In this document: one piece after another, positions 1 to 11,984 of the stretch
How the letters are laid out: every line of letters starts with the position of its first letter
How positions within the stretch are numbered: position 1 is the first letter of the stretch
NCBI RefSeq assembly: GCF_019904135.1
Contig: NZ_JAIOGQ010000033.1
Location: 1-51,865 of the forward strand
DNA length: 51,865 bases
Direction of reading: 5' to 3'
Origin: Paenibacillus caui
Lineage (GTDB): Bacteria; Bacillota; Bacilli; Paenibacillales; Paenibacillaceae
Position numbers and translations under genes: made by a program
Notes under the pieces: generated by a model
Told to the model about the DNA's origin: nothing
Database searches by the model: none
The model's input: the letters and a program-made list of their open reading frames with translations, nothing else

Positions 1-124
1 CCCCCCTCAAGATGAGATTTCCCAAATCGTAAGACCCCTTGAAGACGACGAGGTAGATAGGCTGGGGGTGGAAGTGCAGCAATGCATGGAGCTGACCAGT
101 ACTAATCGGTCGAGGGCTTATCCA
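1..124 (+). rRNA. 23S rRNA, 3' end (partial)
   Basis: The first 124 bases match the conserved 3' terminus of bacterial 23S rRNA: the GGAGCTGACCAGTACTAATC block followed by GGTCGAGGGCTTATCCA. The gene begins before the window. The exact 3' nucleotide is estimated from the B. subtilis end and could be off by a few bases. Confidence 0.93.
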
Positions 125-230
125 AAACAAACCCCACTAAGTGAAGAGTGGGGGATAAGACGCAAATGAAGTTTCGTATCCAGTTTTCAAGCGATCAAGC
201 TTGAAACAAGCATTTGTGAAGCAAATGCCC
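125..230 (+). other. 23S-5S spacer with processing hairpins
   Basis: This spacer carries no tRNA. It holds two perfect hairpins, 185-192 with 199-206 and 210-216 with 222-228, directly before the 5S gene. Such stems usually serve maturation of the rRNA precursor; that role is inferred from position. Confidence 0.5.
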
Positions 231-348
231 GTTTGGTGGCGATGGCGGAGGGGTTCCACACGTACCCATCCCGAACACGACCGTTAAGCCCTCCAGCGCC
301 AATGGTACTTGGACCGAAGGGTCCTGGGAGAGTAGGACGCCGCCAAGC
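231..348 (+). rRNA. 5S rRNA
   Basis: A complete 5S rRNA of about 117 nt. The 5' GTTTGGTGGC and 3' GCCGCCAAGC ends form the terminal helix. The central CCCATCCCGAACACG loop is the standard 5S signature. It is the last gene of the rRNA operon that enters the window. Confidence 0.95.
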
Positions 349-355
349 AGCGAAA

Positions 356-396
356 GACACTGTTTTAATCGTAGGATTAAAACGGTGTCTTTTTTT
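356..396 (+). terminator. Terminator of the upstream rRNA operon
   Basis: A 15-bp stem (356-370 with 375-389, one G-U pair) has a GTAG loop and is followed by seven T residues. It begins a few bases after 5S, so it ends the rRNA operon. Confidence 0.9.
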
Positions 397-500
397 GTGC
401 AATTCGAGATAATATGAGTTAAGGAAGGGCGTATCTTTTTTCGGAAATTTTTCGTTTATGATAATGAGTAAGGATATCCAGTTACAGGAGGTGGGCAAAG

Positions 501-1274
501 GTGCAGAAAACGTCAATCAGCCGGGGAAGCCATGGGAGAGATGGCGATAAGGATCAAGATGGTTTTGCTGACATGATTCAAGCTCATGTGCAGGCCCTCA
601 GCGGATACTGCCGCTTTCTTACCGGTTCTGATTGGGAAGGCGAGGATCTGCTTCAGGAAACATGGTTAAAGGTATGGTCGGCCTCTAAGGATAAAAAAGG
701 CCCATTGCAAATAAATCGTTCCTACTTACGCCGGATTGCTTATCATGCCTGGATTGACCGATGCCGGAAGAAGAATGCCGAAGCGAGTCCGGAAGACGTT
801 TATAAATTGGAGCAGCCTGCCGCTTCTGATCTTTTCAGTCTATGGTCGGCATTTGAAAAGATCGTCAAGGATCTTACCGTTAACCAAAGAGGCGCCTTGC
901 TGTTGATGGACGTTTATCGTTATACCGCAGTGGAAGCAGCTGCATTATTAAAAATGACGGAGGGCGCCGTAAAGGCTAGTCTGCACCGGGCAAGGCAAAA
1001 GTTAAAGGAATATCACAAGCCGGATAGAACAGCTGTGGAAGACGCTGATTTTCAGACGGGCACAGGAGTGGATGAATCTACAGTTTATGCTTATTTGGAG
1101 GCGTTCAAGCACCATAATATTTTGGCGCTGGTGATGCTTTTGAATGAAGGCAGTTCACGTGATGTTGTTCCTGTTTTGCAAAATCAAAGCAGGGCGGTAC
1201 GCTGCAGCCGTGATGACTCCTCAAAGGCCGCCAACGGCCGATACATCCGGTCTATCCTGTCCATGGCAGCATAA
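501..1274 (+). CDS. ECF-like sigma-70 family RNA polymerase sigma factor
   Basis: A 257-residue sigma factor. Residues 24-90 look like region 2, with the DLLQETWLKVW core-binding stretch and the RSYLRRIAYHAWIDRCRK helix. Residues 115-170 look like region 4, with the EAAALLKMTEGAVKASLHRA helix-turn-helix. No region 1.1 or 3 is seen. About 85 extra C-terminal residues follow region 4; some ECF groups have SnoaL-like tails there, but I cannot assign this one. The GTG start is fixed by AGGAGGTG at 486-493. No anti-sigma factor lies next to it. Its neighbour 50 bp downstream is a ClpP paralogue, so proteolytic control is possible but unproven. Confidence 0.82.
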   Translation: MQKTSISRGSHGRDGDKDQDGFADMIQAHVQALSGYCRFLTGSDWEGEDLLQETWLKVWSASKDKKGPLQINRSYLRRIAYHAWIDRCRKKNAEASPEDVYKLEQPAASDLFSLWSAFEKIVKDLTVNQRGALLLMDVYRYTAVEAAALLKMTEGAVKASLHRARQKLKEYHKPDRTAVEDADFQTGTGVDESTVYAYLEAFKHHNILALVMLLNEGSSRDVVPVLQNQSRAVRCSRDDSSKAANGRYIRSILSMAA

Positions 1275-1324
1275 AGCTGAGGACAAAATCCATGTAAAGA
1301 AAAAGAGTTCAGGGAGGTTCATAA

Positions 1325-1912
1325 ATGAGCACATTCATGCCTTATGTTATCGAGCAGACCAGCCGAGGAGAGAGATCTTACGATATTTACTCCAGGCTGC
1401 TTAAGGACCGGATCATTTTTCTGGGTTCGGCCATAGATGATCAGGTGGCGAACAGCATCGTAGCGCAAATGCTGTTTCTGGAGGCGGAAGATCCGGAGAA
1501 GGACATCCATTTCTATATCAACAGTCCCGGAGGGTCTACGACCGCAGGTTTTGCCATCTATGATGCGATGCAGCATGTGAAACCGAAGGTGCAGACGATT
1601 TGCCTGGGGATTGCAGCTTCTTTTGCAGCGATCCTGCTGCTGTCGGGCGAAAAAGGCAAACGCTTTGCGCTTCCCAACAGCGAAGTGATGATTCATCAGC
1701 CGCATGGCGGGGCGCAAGGTCAGGCCAGCGATATCGAAATAAGCGCGAAGCGCATCATTCGAACAAGAGAACGTTTAAACGAGATTGCTTCGGCGCGTAC
1801 GGGTCAGCCCCTGGAACGTGTTGCCAAAGATATGGACCGGGACTATTTTATGAGCGCGGAAGAAGCGCTGCAGTATGGCGTGATTGACAAGGTCATCAAC
1901 ACGGTACGATAG
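1325..1912 (+). CDS. clpP: ClpP-family serine protease (second ClpP-type paralogue)
   Basis: A 195-residue protein of normal ClpP length, the proteolytic chamber that works with ClpX/ClpC-type ATPases in the cytoplasm. The catalytic triad is visible: Ser99 in [11 protein letters not shown], His124 in VMIHQP and Asp173 in DMDRDYFM. The handle region ([19 protein letters not shown]) is present. The sequence around Ser99 differs from the usual AASMGAFLL, suggesting a paralogue rather than the main ClpP. The SD is AGGGAGG at 1311-1317. It sits alone after the sigma factor, without a Clp ATPase gene. Target and partner cannot be read from the sequence. Confidence 0.88.
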   Translation: MSTFMPYVIEQTSRGERSYDIYSRLLKDRIIFLGSAIDDQVANSIVAQMLFLEAEDPEKDIHFYINSPGGSTTAGFAIYDAMQHVKPKVQTICLGIAASFAAILLLSGEKGKRFALPNSEVMIHQPHGGAQGQASDIEISAKRIIRTRERLNEIASARTGQPLERVAKDMDRDYFMSAEEALQYGVIDKVINTVR

Positions 1913-1960
1913 TTTATGTGTCCGGAGTAATCCGGATTAAAAAGGGGACTGAATCAAGAT

Positions 1961-1997
1961 GGGGCCGAATTCCGAATGGATAATGGCCTCTTTTTTT
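1961..1997 (+). terminator. Rho-independent terminator after clpP
   Basis: GGGGCC at 1961 pairs with GGCCTC ending at 1990 (one G-U pair, long loop), followed by a run of T residues. It separates the sigma factor/clpP unit from guaB. Confidence 0.6.
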
Positions 1998-2077
1998 GTA
2001 TTTTATGTAACTTTGTCCTCCCAAAAAAGACAGGCGTATGTCCGCAGCGTGCTTTCATTTTTGGTGTTTCGATATTC

Positions 2078-2106
2078 TTGACAGCCTATGTTGCCTTTGC
2101 TAAGAT
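2078..2106 (+). promoter_or_regulatory. SigA-type promoter of guaB
   Basis: A perfect -35 TTGACA at 2078-2083 is separated by exactly 17 bp from TAAGAT at 2101-2106, leaving a leader of about 95 nt before guaB. I see no purine riboswitch in the leader. Confidence 0.72.
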
Positions 2107-2146
2107 GGCAATAATATATTTTTGCAAAGGTGCCGTACGGTCTTAG

Positions 2147-3667
<1,521 letters not shown>

Positions 3668-3693
3668 TCTTCAGAATTGGAATGATCTGCTAA

Positions 3694-3733
3694 GGGCAGA
3701 CTGGGCTTAAACGGCCTTGTCTGTCTTTTTTTT
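3694..3733 (+). terminator. Terminator after guaB
   Basis: GGGCAGAC pairs with GTCTGTC, with further G-C pairs inside, followed by nine T residues (3725-3733). Confidence 0.75.
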
Positions 3734-3746
3734 ATGATATAGCCTA

Positions 3747-3755
3747 TGATAGAAT
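3747..3755 (+). promoter_or_regulatory. Possible extended -10 promoter of dacA
   Basis: TGATAGAAT is an extended -10 element 41 bp before the dacA start. No convincing -35 is present, because the matching position falls in the terminator T-run. Confidence 0.42.
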
Positions 3756-3796
3756 AGAAAAGCAACTGAAAGAGATGACGAGGGGAGTTTAATGTT

Positions 3797-5209
3797 TTGA
3801 AATCAGCGGGAATGAAGCGTAAATTATCCAAAAGGCGCAAATTAAAAAAAGCGATTGCGTCATTGATGCTACTTCAAATGTTATGTTTATCCGTTGCTCC
3901 TGCTGCGGTTATGGGCGCAGGAGCAACTACCAATAAGTCTGCAACTACAACTACTACGGCAAACACTGCGGCAGCTCCGGCGGCGTCCGGTGTAGCGCAG
4001 GCGGTTATGCCTGCCGCGCCTGAGCTTGCGGTGAATTCGGCGATTCTGCTCGAACCGACAACGGGCCAAATCTTGTATTCCATGAACAGTGATGAGGCTC
4101 TCCCCCCTGCGAGCATGACCAAGATGATGACCGAATATATTGTTGCCGACATGGTGAAAAAGGGCAAGCTCGGCTGGGACACGAAAGTAACCGTCAAAGA
4201 AAATGCGGAGAAACAGATCGGGTCGCGAGTATTTTTGGCTGAGGGAGAACAATATACAGTTAAAGAGCTGTATATCGCCATGGCGGTTGGATCGGCCAAT
4301 GACGCAACCGTAGCCCTTGCCGAATTTGTCGCAGGTTCGGAACAAAACTTTGTGAAGATGATGAATGATGAAGCGAAGCGTATGGGGCTTCCGACCGCTT
4401 ATTTTGCAAACTCCACAGGACTCAGCATTGCGGACATGCCCCAAGGATACCTGCCTGAGAGCAATAAGGAAACCGTAATGTCTGCCATGGACGCGGCAAT
4501 ATTGGCAAAATATATTGTAGAGGATCACCCGGATTTCTCCCAATTTACTACAATCCAGTCCTATAAATTCCGTCAACGCGATAAAGATCCGATTGTCAAC
4601 TACAACTGGATGCTGCCGGCAAACGCCTCCATCACGAACTTTAAGAAGTTTGCTTACCCTGGCTTGGACGGGATGAAGACCGGGCATACGAGCGCGGCCG
4701 GACAATGCTTTACGGGTACGGCGGTTCGCAACGGCGTTCGTTTGATCAGTGTTGTCATGGGTGCGGATACCGAGGCACACCGCTTTACGGAGACGGCGAA
4801 GCTGCTTGATTACGGATTTAACAACTTTGAACTTAAAAAGGTTGGACAGGCCAAATCCAAGTTAACGCAGGCGGAAACCATCAAGGTGAAGAAAGGCAAG
4901 CAAACCTCGGTCTCGATTGTGACCGATCAGGACGTTAACTTCGTTCTTCTGAAGGGTGCTGACGCGAACAATGTAAGCATTAAAGTGAACCTGACGAATG
5001 AAGAGCTTACAGCTCCGGTGAAGAGCGGGGCTAAAGTTGGAACAGCTACTTATTCTTATAAAGTTCAAGGTTCGTCCCAGCCGATAGAGAAAACAGTCAA
5101 TCTCGTTACAGCCCAGGAAGTGGAGAAGGCAGGATGGTTTAAACTGCTCATGCGGGCGATTGGAGATTTCTTCCGCGATCTGTTCAACAGTATTAAAAAT
5201 CTGTTTTAA
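3797..5209 (+). CDS. dacA: D-alanyl-D-alanine carboxypeptidase (PBP5-type, DacA)
   Basis: A low-molecular-weight penicillin-binding protein that trims the terminal D-Ala of peptidoglycan pentapeptides at the outer membrane face. The three motifs are present: S106-M-T-K109, S166-A-N168 and K294-T-G296. Residues 12-40 form a signal peptide and a Thr/Ala-rich linker (about 41-75) follows, longer than in B. subtilis DacA (443 aa against 470 here). The last 25 residues are an amphipathic anchor rich in Phe, Leu, Arg and Lys, typical of PBP5. The TTG start is chosen for its spacing to AGGGGAG (3781-3787); ATG at 3812 is an alternative. Confidence 0.95.
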   Translation: MKSAGMKRKLSKRRKLKKAIASLMLLQMLCLSVAPAAVMGAGATTNKSATTTTTANTAAAPAASGVAQAVMPAAPELAVNSAILLEPTTGQILYSMNSDEALPPASMTKMMTEYIVADMVKKGKLGWDTKVTVKENAEKQIGSRVFLAEGEQYTVKELYIAMAVGSANDATVALAEFVAGSEQNFVKMMNDEAKRMGLPTAYFANSTGLSIADMPQGYLPESNKETVMSAMDAAILAKYIVEDHPDFSQFTTIQSYKFRQRDKDPIVNYNWMLPANASITNFKKFAYPGLDGMKTGHTSAAGQCFTGTAVRNGVRLISVVMGADTEAHRFTETAKLLDYGFNNFELKKVGQAKSKLTQAETIKVKKGKQTSVSIVTDQDVNFVLLKGADANNVSIKVNLTNEELTAPVKSGAKVGTATYSYKVQGSSQPIEKTVNLVTAQEVEKAGWFKLLMRAIGDFFRDLFNSIKNLF

Positions 5210-5244
5210 ATAACAGGTCAATTGCCAAAATCGGAGCTCTATGG

Positions 5245-5273
5245 TTGTGAATTTGATCGGTTTATTGTAAAAT
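5245..5273 (+). promoter_or_regulatory. Promoter of pdxST
   Basis: TTGTGA at 5245-5250 and TAAAAT at 5268-5273 are exactly 17 bp apart, upstream of pdxS. Confidence 0.55.
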
Positions 5274-5365
5274 TTTAAGTTAGATTAAAGGATGGGATTT
5301 TGTTATTTTCCGCCATCTGGTAACGGTTTTGCGGAGTAACTGAGTTATATAACGGGAGGCTAATT

Positions 5366-6247
5366 ATGGAAACAGGAACATCTCGAGTTAAAAGAGGAAT
5401 GGCAGAAATGCAAAAAGGCGGCGTCATTATGGACGTTATGAACGCCGAACAGGCCAAAATTGCGGAAGCGGCTGGAGCCACCGCGGTTATGGCACTGGAA
5501 CGGGTACCTTCCGATATTCGTGCGGCTGGCGGTGTTGCCCGCATGGCGGATCCGACCATCGTTGAAGAAGTCATGAAGGTCGTTTCCATACCGGTTATGG
5601 CAAAAGCCCGGATCGGCCATTATGTCGAAGCAAAAGTTCTGGAATCCCTGGGTGTTGACTATCTTGACGAAAGTGAAGTATTGACTCCTGCGGATGAGGT
5701 TTTCCATATTGACAAGCGTGATTTTACGGTGCCATTCGTGTGCGGCGCCAAGGATCTCGGCGAAGCGCTCCGCCGCATTGGGGAAGGAGCTTCCATGATC
5801 CGCACCAAGGGCGAACCGGGAACGGGCAACATCGTGGAAGCGGTGCGCCACATGCGTTTGATCAACAGCCAAATCCGTAAAGTGCAGAATATGTCCAAGG
5901 ATGAGCTGTATGCGGAGGCGAAAAACCTCGGAGTTCCTTACGACCTGCTGCTCGAAGTTCACGAGAATGGCAAGCTTCCGGTAGTTAACTTTGCTGCAGG
6001 CGGCGTTGCAACTCCTGCAGACGCGGCTTTGATGATGCATCTGGGGGCTGACGGTGTATTCGTAGGTTCCGGTATTTTCAAATCGGATAATCCGGAGAAA
6101 TTTGCGCGAGCTATTGTTGAGGCGACAACGCACTACACCGATTATAAACTGATTGCGGAAGTGTCCAAGAACCTGGGCACACCGATGAAAGGGATTGAAA
6201 TTTCCAAGCTGGCAGCAAGTGAACGCATGTCGGATCGCGGCTGGTAA
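5366..6247 (+). CDS. pdxS: Pyridoxal 5'-phosphate synthase, lyase subunit PdxS
   Basis: PdxS makes PLP from ribose 5-phosphate, glyceraldehyde 3-phosphate and ammonia supplied by PdxT, in a 12-mer of PdxS with 12 PdxT. The two catalytic lysines are K80 in [11 protein letters not shown] and K148 in [11 protein letters not shown]. The phosphate-binding [12 protein letters not shown] stretch is near the C terminus. Length is 293 aa, as usual. The ATG has GGGAGG at 5354-5359. It is directly followed by pdxT. Confidence 0.97.
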   Translation: METGTSRVKRGMAEMQKGGVIMDVMNAEQAKIAEAAGATAVMALERVPSDIRAAGGVARMADPTIVEEVMKVVSIPVMAKARIGHYVEAKVLESLGVDYLDESEVLTPADEVFHIDKRDFTVPFVCGAKDLGEALRRIGEGASMIRTKGEPGTGNIVEAVRHMRLINSQIRKVQNMSKDELYAEAKNLGVPYDLLLEVHENGKLPVVNFAAGGVATPADAALMMHLGADGVFVGSGIFKSDNPEKFARAIVEATTHYTDYKLIAEVSKNLGTPMKGIEISKLAASERMSDRGW

Positions 6248-6296
6248 GCCGGATAAGCTGTTTCTGCTGTTTCCTAAGAGAAAGAAGGACTGGAGA

Positions 6297-6866
6297 ATGA
6301 AGATAGGAGTGCTGGCGCTTCAAGGCGCTGTTTCGGAACATATTAGAAGCATTGAGCTTGCCGGCGCGGAAGGCGTGGCTGTAAAGCGGGCCGAGCAGTT
6401 GAATGAGCTTCAGGGACTTATCATCCCGGGGGGCGAAAGTACAACGATTGGCAAGCTGATGCGCAAATACGGATTTATTGAAGCGATCCGCGATTTTTCG
6501 AACGAAGGCAAAGCTTTGTTTGGCACATGCGCGGGCCTGATTGTTCTGGCTAAATCTATTGATGGCGGAGAAGAATCGCATTTGAACTTAATGGATATTC
6601 AAGTATCGCGCAATGCATTTGGCCGGCAGCGGGAAAGCTTTGAAACGGATCTGGTTATTAAAGGCATTGAAAATCCGGTTCGGGCTGTCTTTATTCGCGC
6701 GCCTTTGATTACGGAAGCCCGGGATGGGGTTGAAGTTTTGTCGACTTATAACGACGAGATTGTGGCGGCACGTCAAGGCCGTGTGCTGGCGACCTCCTTC
6801 CATCCGGAGCTTACGGATGATTTCTCTTTGCATAAGTATTTCGTAGATATGATTAACGGCGGGTAA
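6297..6866 (+). CDS. pdxT: Pyridoxal 5'-phosphate synthase, glutaminase subunit PdxT
   Basis: PdxT is a class I glutamine amidotransferase that feeds ammonia to PdxS. The triad is Cys78 ([10 protein letters not shown]), His169 and Glu171 (SFHPE), and the [12 protein letters not shown] glutamine-binding loop is present. It has 189 aa (196 in B. subtilis). The frame is open further upstream, but [10 protein letters not shown] is the family's N terminus and has GAAGGA at 6284-6289 seven bases before ATG 6297. The 49-bp gap to pdxS and shared promoter indicate one operon. Confidence 0.96.
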   Translation: MKIGVLALQGAVSEHIRSIELAGAEGVAVKRAEQLNELQGLIIPGGESTTIGKLMRKYGFIEAIRDFSNEGKALFGTCAGLIVLAKSIDGGEESHLNLMDIQVSRNAFGRQRESFETDLVIKGIENPVRAVFIRAPLITEARDGVEVLSTYNDEIVAARQGRVLATSFHPELTDDFSLHKYFVDMINGG

Positions 6867-6920
6867 TCTCTTGCTTAGATACAGTGTGCAAGGGGCTGCC
6901 TGCTTTGTGAAGCAAGTTTA

Positions 6921-6948
6921 AGGGGCGGGGGTCTTAATCCGCCTCTTT
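6921..6948 (+). terminator. Weak terminator or attenuator between pdxT and serS
   Basis: AGGGGCGG (6921-6928) pairs with CCGCCTCT (6939-6946, one G-U pair) before only four T residues. No T-box leader precedes serS, so this short gap cannot hold the tRNA-sensing control found on serS in B. subtilis. Confidence 0.5.
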
Positions 6949-6976
6949 TGAATTAGGGGCTAAGGTTTTGATTTAG

Positions 6977-8272
<1,296 letters not shown>

Positions 8273-8353
8273 CTTGCTAACACATAGGCAATATGATAAA
8301 ATCTAATTCGTTACGTTGTTATTTTGATGAAATGTACGAATTGGATTTTGTTT

Positions 8354-8442
8354 GGAGAGATACCGAAGCGGTCATAACGGGGCGGTCTTGAAAACCGTTA
8401 GGGTGCAAGCCCACGTGGGTTCGAATCCCACTCTCTCCGCCA
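8354..8442 (+). tRNA. tRNA-Ser (UGA anticodon)
   Basis: An 89-nt class II tRNA. Acceptor strand GGAGAGA pairs with TCTCTCC; the encoded CCA end is 8440-8442. The anticodon TGA is at 8389-8391 in loop CTTGAAA. A long variable arm (GTTAGGGTGCAAGCCCACGT region) and the T loop GGTTCGAATCC are visible. It reads UCA and related serine codons and lies 81 bp behind serS. Confidence 0.97.
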
Positions 8443-8457
8443 TACATATTACGATTT

Positions 8458-8496
8458 AGCCGCAGATCCTGGCTTTAGGAATTGCGGCTTTTAATT
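8458..8496 (+). terminator. Terminator after tRNA-Ser
   Basis: AGCCGCA (8458-8464) pairs with TGCGGCT (8483-8489), followed by a T-rich tail. Confidence 0.6.
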
Positions 8497-8653
8497 TTTG
8501 TTGTATTGCATTTCGCCTTCTGCAGCGCCCAGATTGTTCTAGGCCGACAGCCCGCATACATTTCGGTGTTCCTTCGCATTTTAAAAAAGGAAGCTATAGC
8601 TTCATCTTTGTCATTCGCTTGAACAGAGTAGACCGAAGAGGAGGAGCACCTTG

Positions 8654-8797
8654 ATGAGCAAACCGAAAAGTGTGCCGGTCCGGGGCGTGCAGCCCAAGCA
8701 GGAGCGCCATGAGGGCCATGGAGGACCGGAGCCGCTGTCCGGCTCCAAGAAAGTAAAGAACCGCAACCATGTCGGGCATTTCAACCCCGAAGGCTAA
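8654..8797 (+). CDS. sspP: Small acid-soluble spore protein P-like (SspP)
   Basis: A 47-codon gene. Its centre, PEPLSGSKKVKNRNH, matches my recollection of B. subtilis SspP, which has PEPLxGSKKVKNRNH at the same relative place. The product is small, basic and hydrophilic, as expected for a minor spore-core protein. AGGAGG at 8639-8644 gives spacing 9 to ATG 8654 (TTG at 8651 is possible). It is followed by a strong terminator. In B. subtilis sspP lies elsewhere (with sspO), so the location differs. The N-terminal 20 residues are not conserved. Confidence 0.8.
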   Translation: MSKPKSVPVRGVQPKQERHEGHGGPEPLSGSKKVKNRNHVGHFNPEG

Positions 8798-8817
8798 GCA
8801 AGCCTAATATAACTTGT

Positions 8818-8859
8818 AAGTAAAAACGGATACCCTTTGAGGAGTATCCGTTTTTACTT
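8818..8859 (+). terminator. Strong terminator after the sspP-like gene
   Basis: A 16-bp perfect stem, 8818-8833 with 8844-8859, contains T5/A5 runs in its arms, so it may work on both strands. Confidence 0.8.
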
Positions 8860-9007
8860 GTGTAAAATAAGCTCATCGAATGACAGACGGGTCAATTAAT
8901 GTAATAATAGTTATATTAGAGATGATGTAAGGGAACTTCTCTCTACCCATTAAGAACGCATAGGCGTGAACAGGAGCTGAAAATATAGATAGAAAGGGTG
9001 TTATATC

Positions 9008-9922
9008 ATGTTCCATCTTTCGAATGGCGAACCGGTTATTAATGTTGCGCCGCTGCCTCCCAAACAACATAACAGAAGGACAGCCGGAAATATTTTACTC
9101 AGGTGCATGTTCATTATTATTGGAGCTGTTATTTATGCGGTTGCGCTGGAGTTGTTCCTGGTCCCCAACCAAATTACGGACGGAGGCATTACCGGCATAG
9201 CGGTTATTGCCGCGCACCTCAGTCAGTGGTCCCTCGGATTATTCCTTTTTATCATCAATCTCCCCTTTCTTCTGATCGGTTACCGGCAAATCGGGAAGAC
9301 CTTCGCATTGTCCACTTTGCTCGGCATCGCTGTAATGTCCAGTGTTACAGTGCTCTTGCATCATGTGGACGGAGTCGTGGAGGATACGCTGTTAGCCTTT
9401 GTATTTGGCGGCATATTGCTCGGGCTTGGCTCGGGGATTGCCATTCGTTTCGGCGGTTCGCTCGATGGCACCGAAATTATAGCGATCCTTCTTTCCAGGA
9501 AGCTCCCTTTTTCGGTCGGCGAAATTATTATGTTTTTCAATATTTTCATTTTGGGCAGCACCGGTTTTATTTTTAACTGGAACTCGGCTTTGTTCTCCAT
9601 TCTGGCCTATTATATTGCATCCAGAGCGATTGACATTACGGTGGACGGTTTAAATGAATCGAAATCGGTGTGGATTATAAGCGATTGTATCGAAGATATC
9701 GGGGACGCCATTTTAAGCCGCCTCGGCCGCGGCGTAACCTATTTATCGGGTGAAGGGGGATTCTCCGGGGATCCCAAGAAAGTGATTTTCTGTGTCATTA
9801 CCCGTCTTGAAGAAGCCAAGCTAAAGGAAATCGTTAACCATTTTGACGAAAATGCATTTCTCGCGGTCGGGAATATCCACGATGTAAAAGGCGGGCGATT
9901 CAAGAAAAAGGCAATCCATTAA
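9008..9922 (+). CDS. YitT family membrane protein (DUF161 + DUF2179)
   Basis: A 304-residue integral membrane protein. About five hydrophobic segments fill residues 30-210 with the family pattern LFLVPNQITDGGITGIAV and GSGIAIRFGGSLDGTEIIA. The soluble C-terminal part (about 220-295, VTYLSGEGGFSGDPKKVIF) is the DUF2179 domain. The function of YitT proteins is not settled; transport is inferred. AAAGGG precedes the ATG. The gene stands alone between two terminators and a lipoprotein gene. Confidence 0.88.
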   Translation: MFHLSNGEPVINVAPLPPKQHNRRTAGNILLRCMFIIIGAVIYAVALELFLVPNQITDGGITGIAVIAAHLSQWSLGLFLFIINLPFLLIGYRQIGKTFALSTLLGIAVMSSVTVLLHHVDGVVEDTLLAFVFGGILLGLGSGIAIRFGGSLDGTEIIAILLSRKLPFSVGEIIMFFNIFILGSTGFIFNWNSALFSILAYYIASRAIDITVDGLNESKSVWIISDCIEDIGDAILSRLGRGVTYLSGEGGFSGDPKKVIFCVITRLEEAKLKEIVNHFDENAFLAVGNIHDVKGGRFKKKAIH

Positions 9923-10011
9923 TTTCATAATAAGGGTTTCAACAGTGAAAAAAATAGTTTATTATAAGATAGCACTTTGTAAAAAAATGAGGGTAACGAG
10001 AGGAGAAAATC

Positions 10012-11085
10012 ATGAGCAGAAAGTTTTTTGCAGTCGTATTCGTACTGATTATGTCGGTTGCATTGGTACTATCCGGTTGCAGCAGCAAAAAGGAACCGAA
10101 GGAAGCGCTGCAAAACGCGGCAGCGAACACGTTCAAATTGGACTCTTATGTTCTGAACAATCAAATCAAAATCAAGGATCTGTCGATCAATTTCCCCAAT
10201 GCTGACGACCCGTCAGTAAATGCTATGGCTACTATGCTGAAAAATGCCGAAATCAACGTATCGCAGGTTTATCAGAAAGATCCGATGCAGACCGAAGCGA
10301 CCATGGAGATTAAGCTGCAAGGGGATGTAGCTACAACCATTACGATTCCTTTTGTCATGACAAAAGACAAGTGGTTTGTTAAGATTCCTCAAGTACCATT
10401 CCTGCCGCTTCCCGATACCGTTGTAGGCAAGTTTCTGGTGATTGATCTGAAGGAAATGGCTAAGCAAGGGGGCGAGGATTTCAACCCGGATATGCTGAAT
10501 CCGGAAAAATCGCAAAAGCTGGCAGCTGAAATCACAAACGCCGTATTCGCCGAATATGATGGTAAGACATACTTTAAAGATATCGATCCTAAAGACGCCG
10601 CGCTTCCAGAGGGTACGAAAGCAAAGCAGGTCGTTCAGTTCAATGTAACGAATGACAATGTGAAAGATGCGGTTACCATTTTTGTGAAACAGGCGCTTCC
10701 TAAAATTCTCGATATTCTGAATAAAGATGAGTACCGGCAAATGCTGCAGATCAAGCCTGAAGATTTGGCCGACGCCAAGAAGGAGCTTGCAGCCGGAGAT
10801 GACACCGAGTTTAACAAGGCCCTGGCCGATATGCAGAAATATTTGAGCATTAATACCTTTACTATCAATACTGCGATTGACAAGAATGACTATCCGGTTT
10901 ATCAGAAGCTAGACGCCAGTCTGGATTTCAATGATCCGGACACCAAAGAGAACGTCAAAGTTGCCTTTGAAGTCAGCAGCGCATTCAGCAAAATTAATGA
11001 AAAACCCGAATTCAAAATCGGAATCCCTACGAACACCATTACCATGGATCAGTTCGAGCAGGAAGTGGGAGCGCTTGGATATTAA
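10012..11085 (+). CDS. Lipoprotein of unknown function
   Basis: 357 aa with a lipoprotein signal: basic MSRK, a hydrophobic core, and lipobox LSGC with Cys23 as the lipidated residue. The rest is hydrophilic and alternates helix and strand patterns without a motif I recognise; repeated DxxxF and NPDMLNPEKS-like segments suggest an extracytoplasmic binding or scaffold fold. The ATG has AGGAG at 10001-10005. A possible weak promoter is TTTCAA (9937) with TATTAT (9960). It is presumably exported and anchored to the membrane. Function unknown. Confidence 0.85.
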   Translation: MSRKFFAVVFVLIMSVALVLSGCSSKKEPKEALQNAAANTFKLDSYVLNNQIKIKDLSINFPNADDPSVNAMATMLKNAEINVSQVYQKDPMQTEATMEIKLQGDVATTITIPFVMTKDKWFVKIPQVPFLPLPDTVVGKFLVIDLKEMAKQGGEDFNPDMLNPEKSQKLAAEITNAVFAEYDGKTYFKDIDPKDAALPEGTKAKQVVQFNVTNDNVKDAVTIFVKQALPKILDILNKDEYRQMLQIKPEDLADAKKELAAGDDTEFNKALADMQKYLSINTFTINTAIDKNDYPVYQKLDASLDFNDPDTKENVKVAFEVSSAFSKINEKPEFKIGIPTNTITMDQFEQEVGALGY

Positions 11086-11119
11086 GCATTAAGCATAAGA
11101 GCGACACCCTAACAAATAT

Positions 11120-11161
11120 AACAGAAAGCCCGCGCTATCTTTCAAGCGCGGGCTTTCTGTT
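11120..11161. terminator. Bidirectional terminator between lipoprotein gene and tadA
   Basis: A perfect 17-bp stem (11120-11136 with 11145-11161) lies between two convergent genes. T/A residues flank the GC-rich core on both sides. Confidence 0.82.
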
Positions 11162-11163
11162 AT

Positions 11164-11852
<689 letters not shown>

Positions 11853-11984
11853 AGCAGGTTAACCAGTTCTTTTTCATTGTACCCATCGCTAATGATCATA
11901 TCAATGTATATGCAAATCCGGTCGAAAATTGTATGATGGTTAAGGTGGAACCACTATTATCCAAAGACCAGGAGGTGTGGACAT

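Noticed and set aside
1144..1404. Alternative frame suggesting a frameshift in the sigma factor C terminus
   Set aside because: The overlapping frame shows no sigma or SnoaL signature, so there is no ground to call a frameshift.
3887..4780. 297-codon open frame on - across dacA
   Set aside because: Antisense shadow of a well-supported PBP5 gene; no SD, no recognisable domain.
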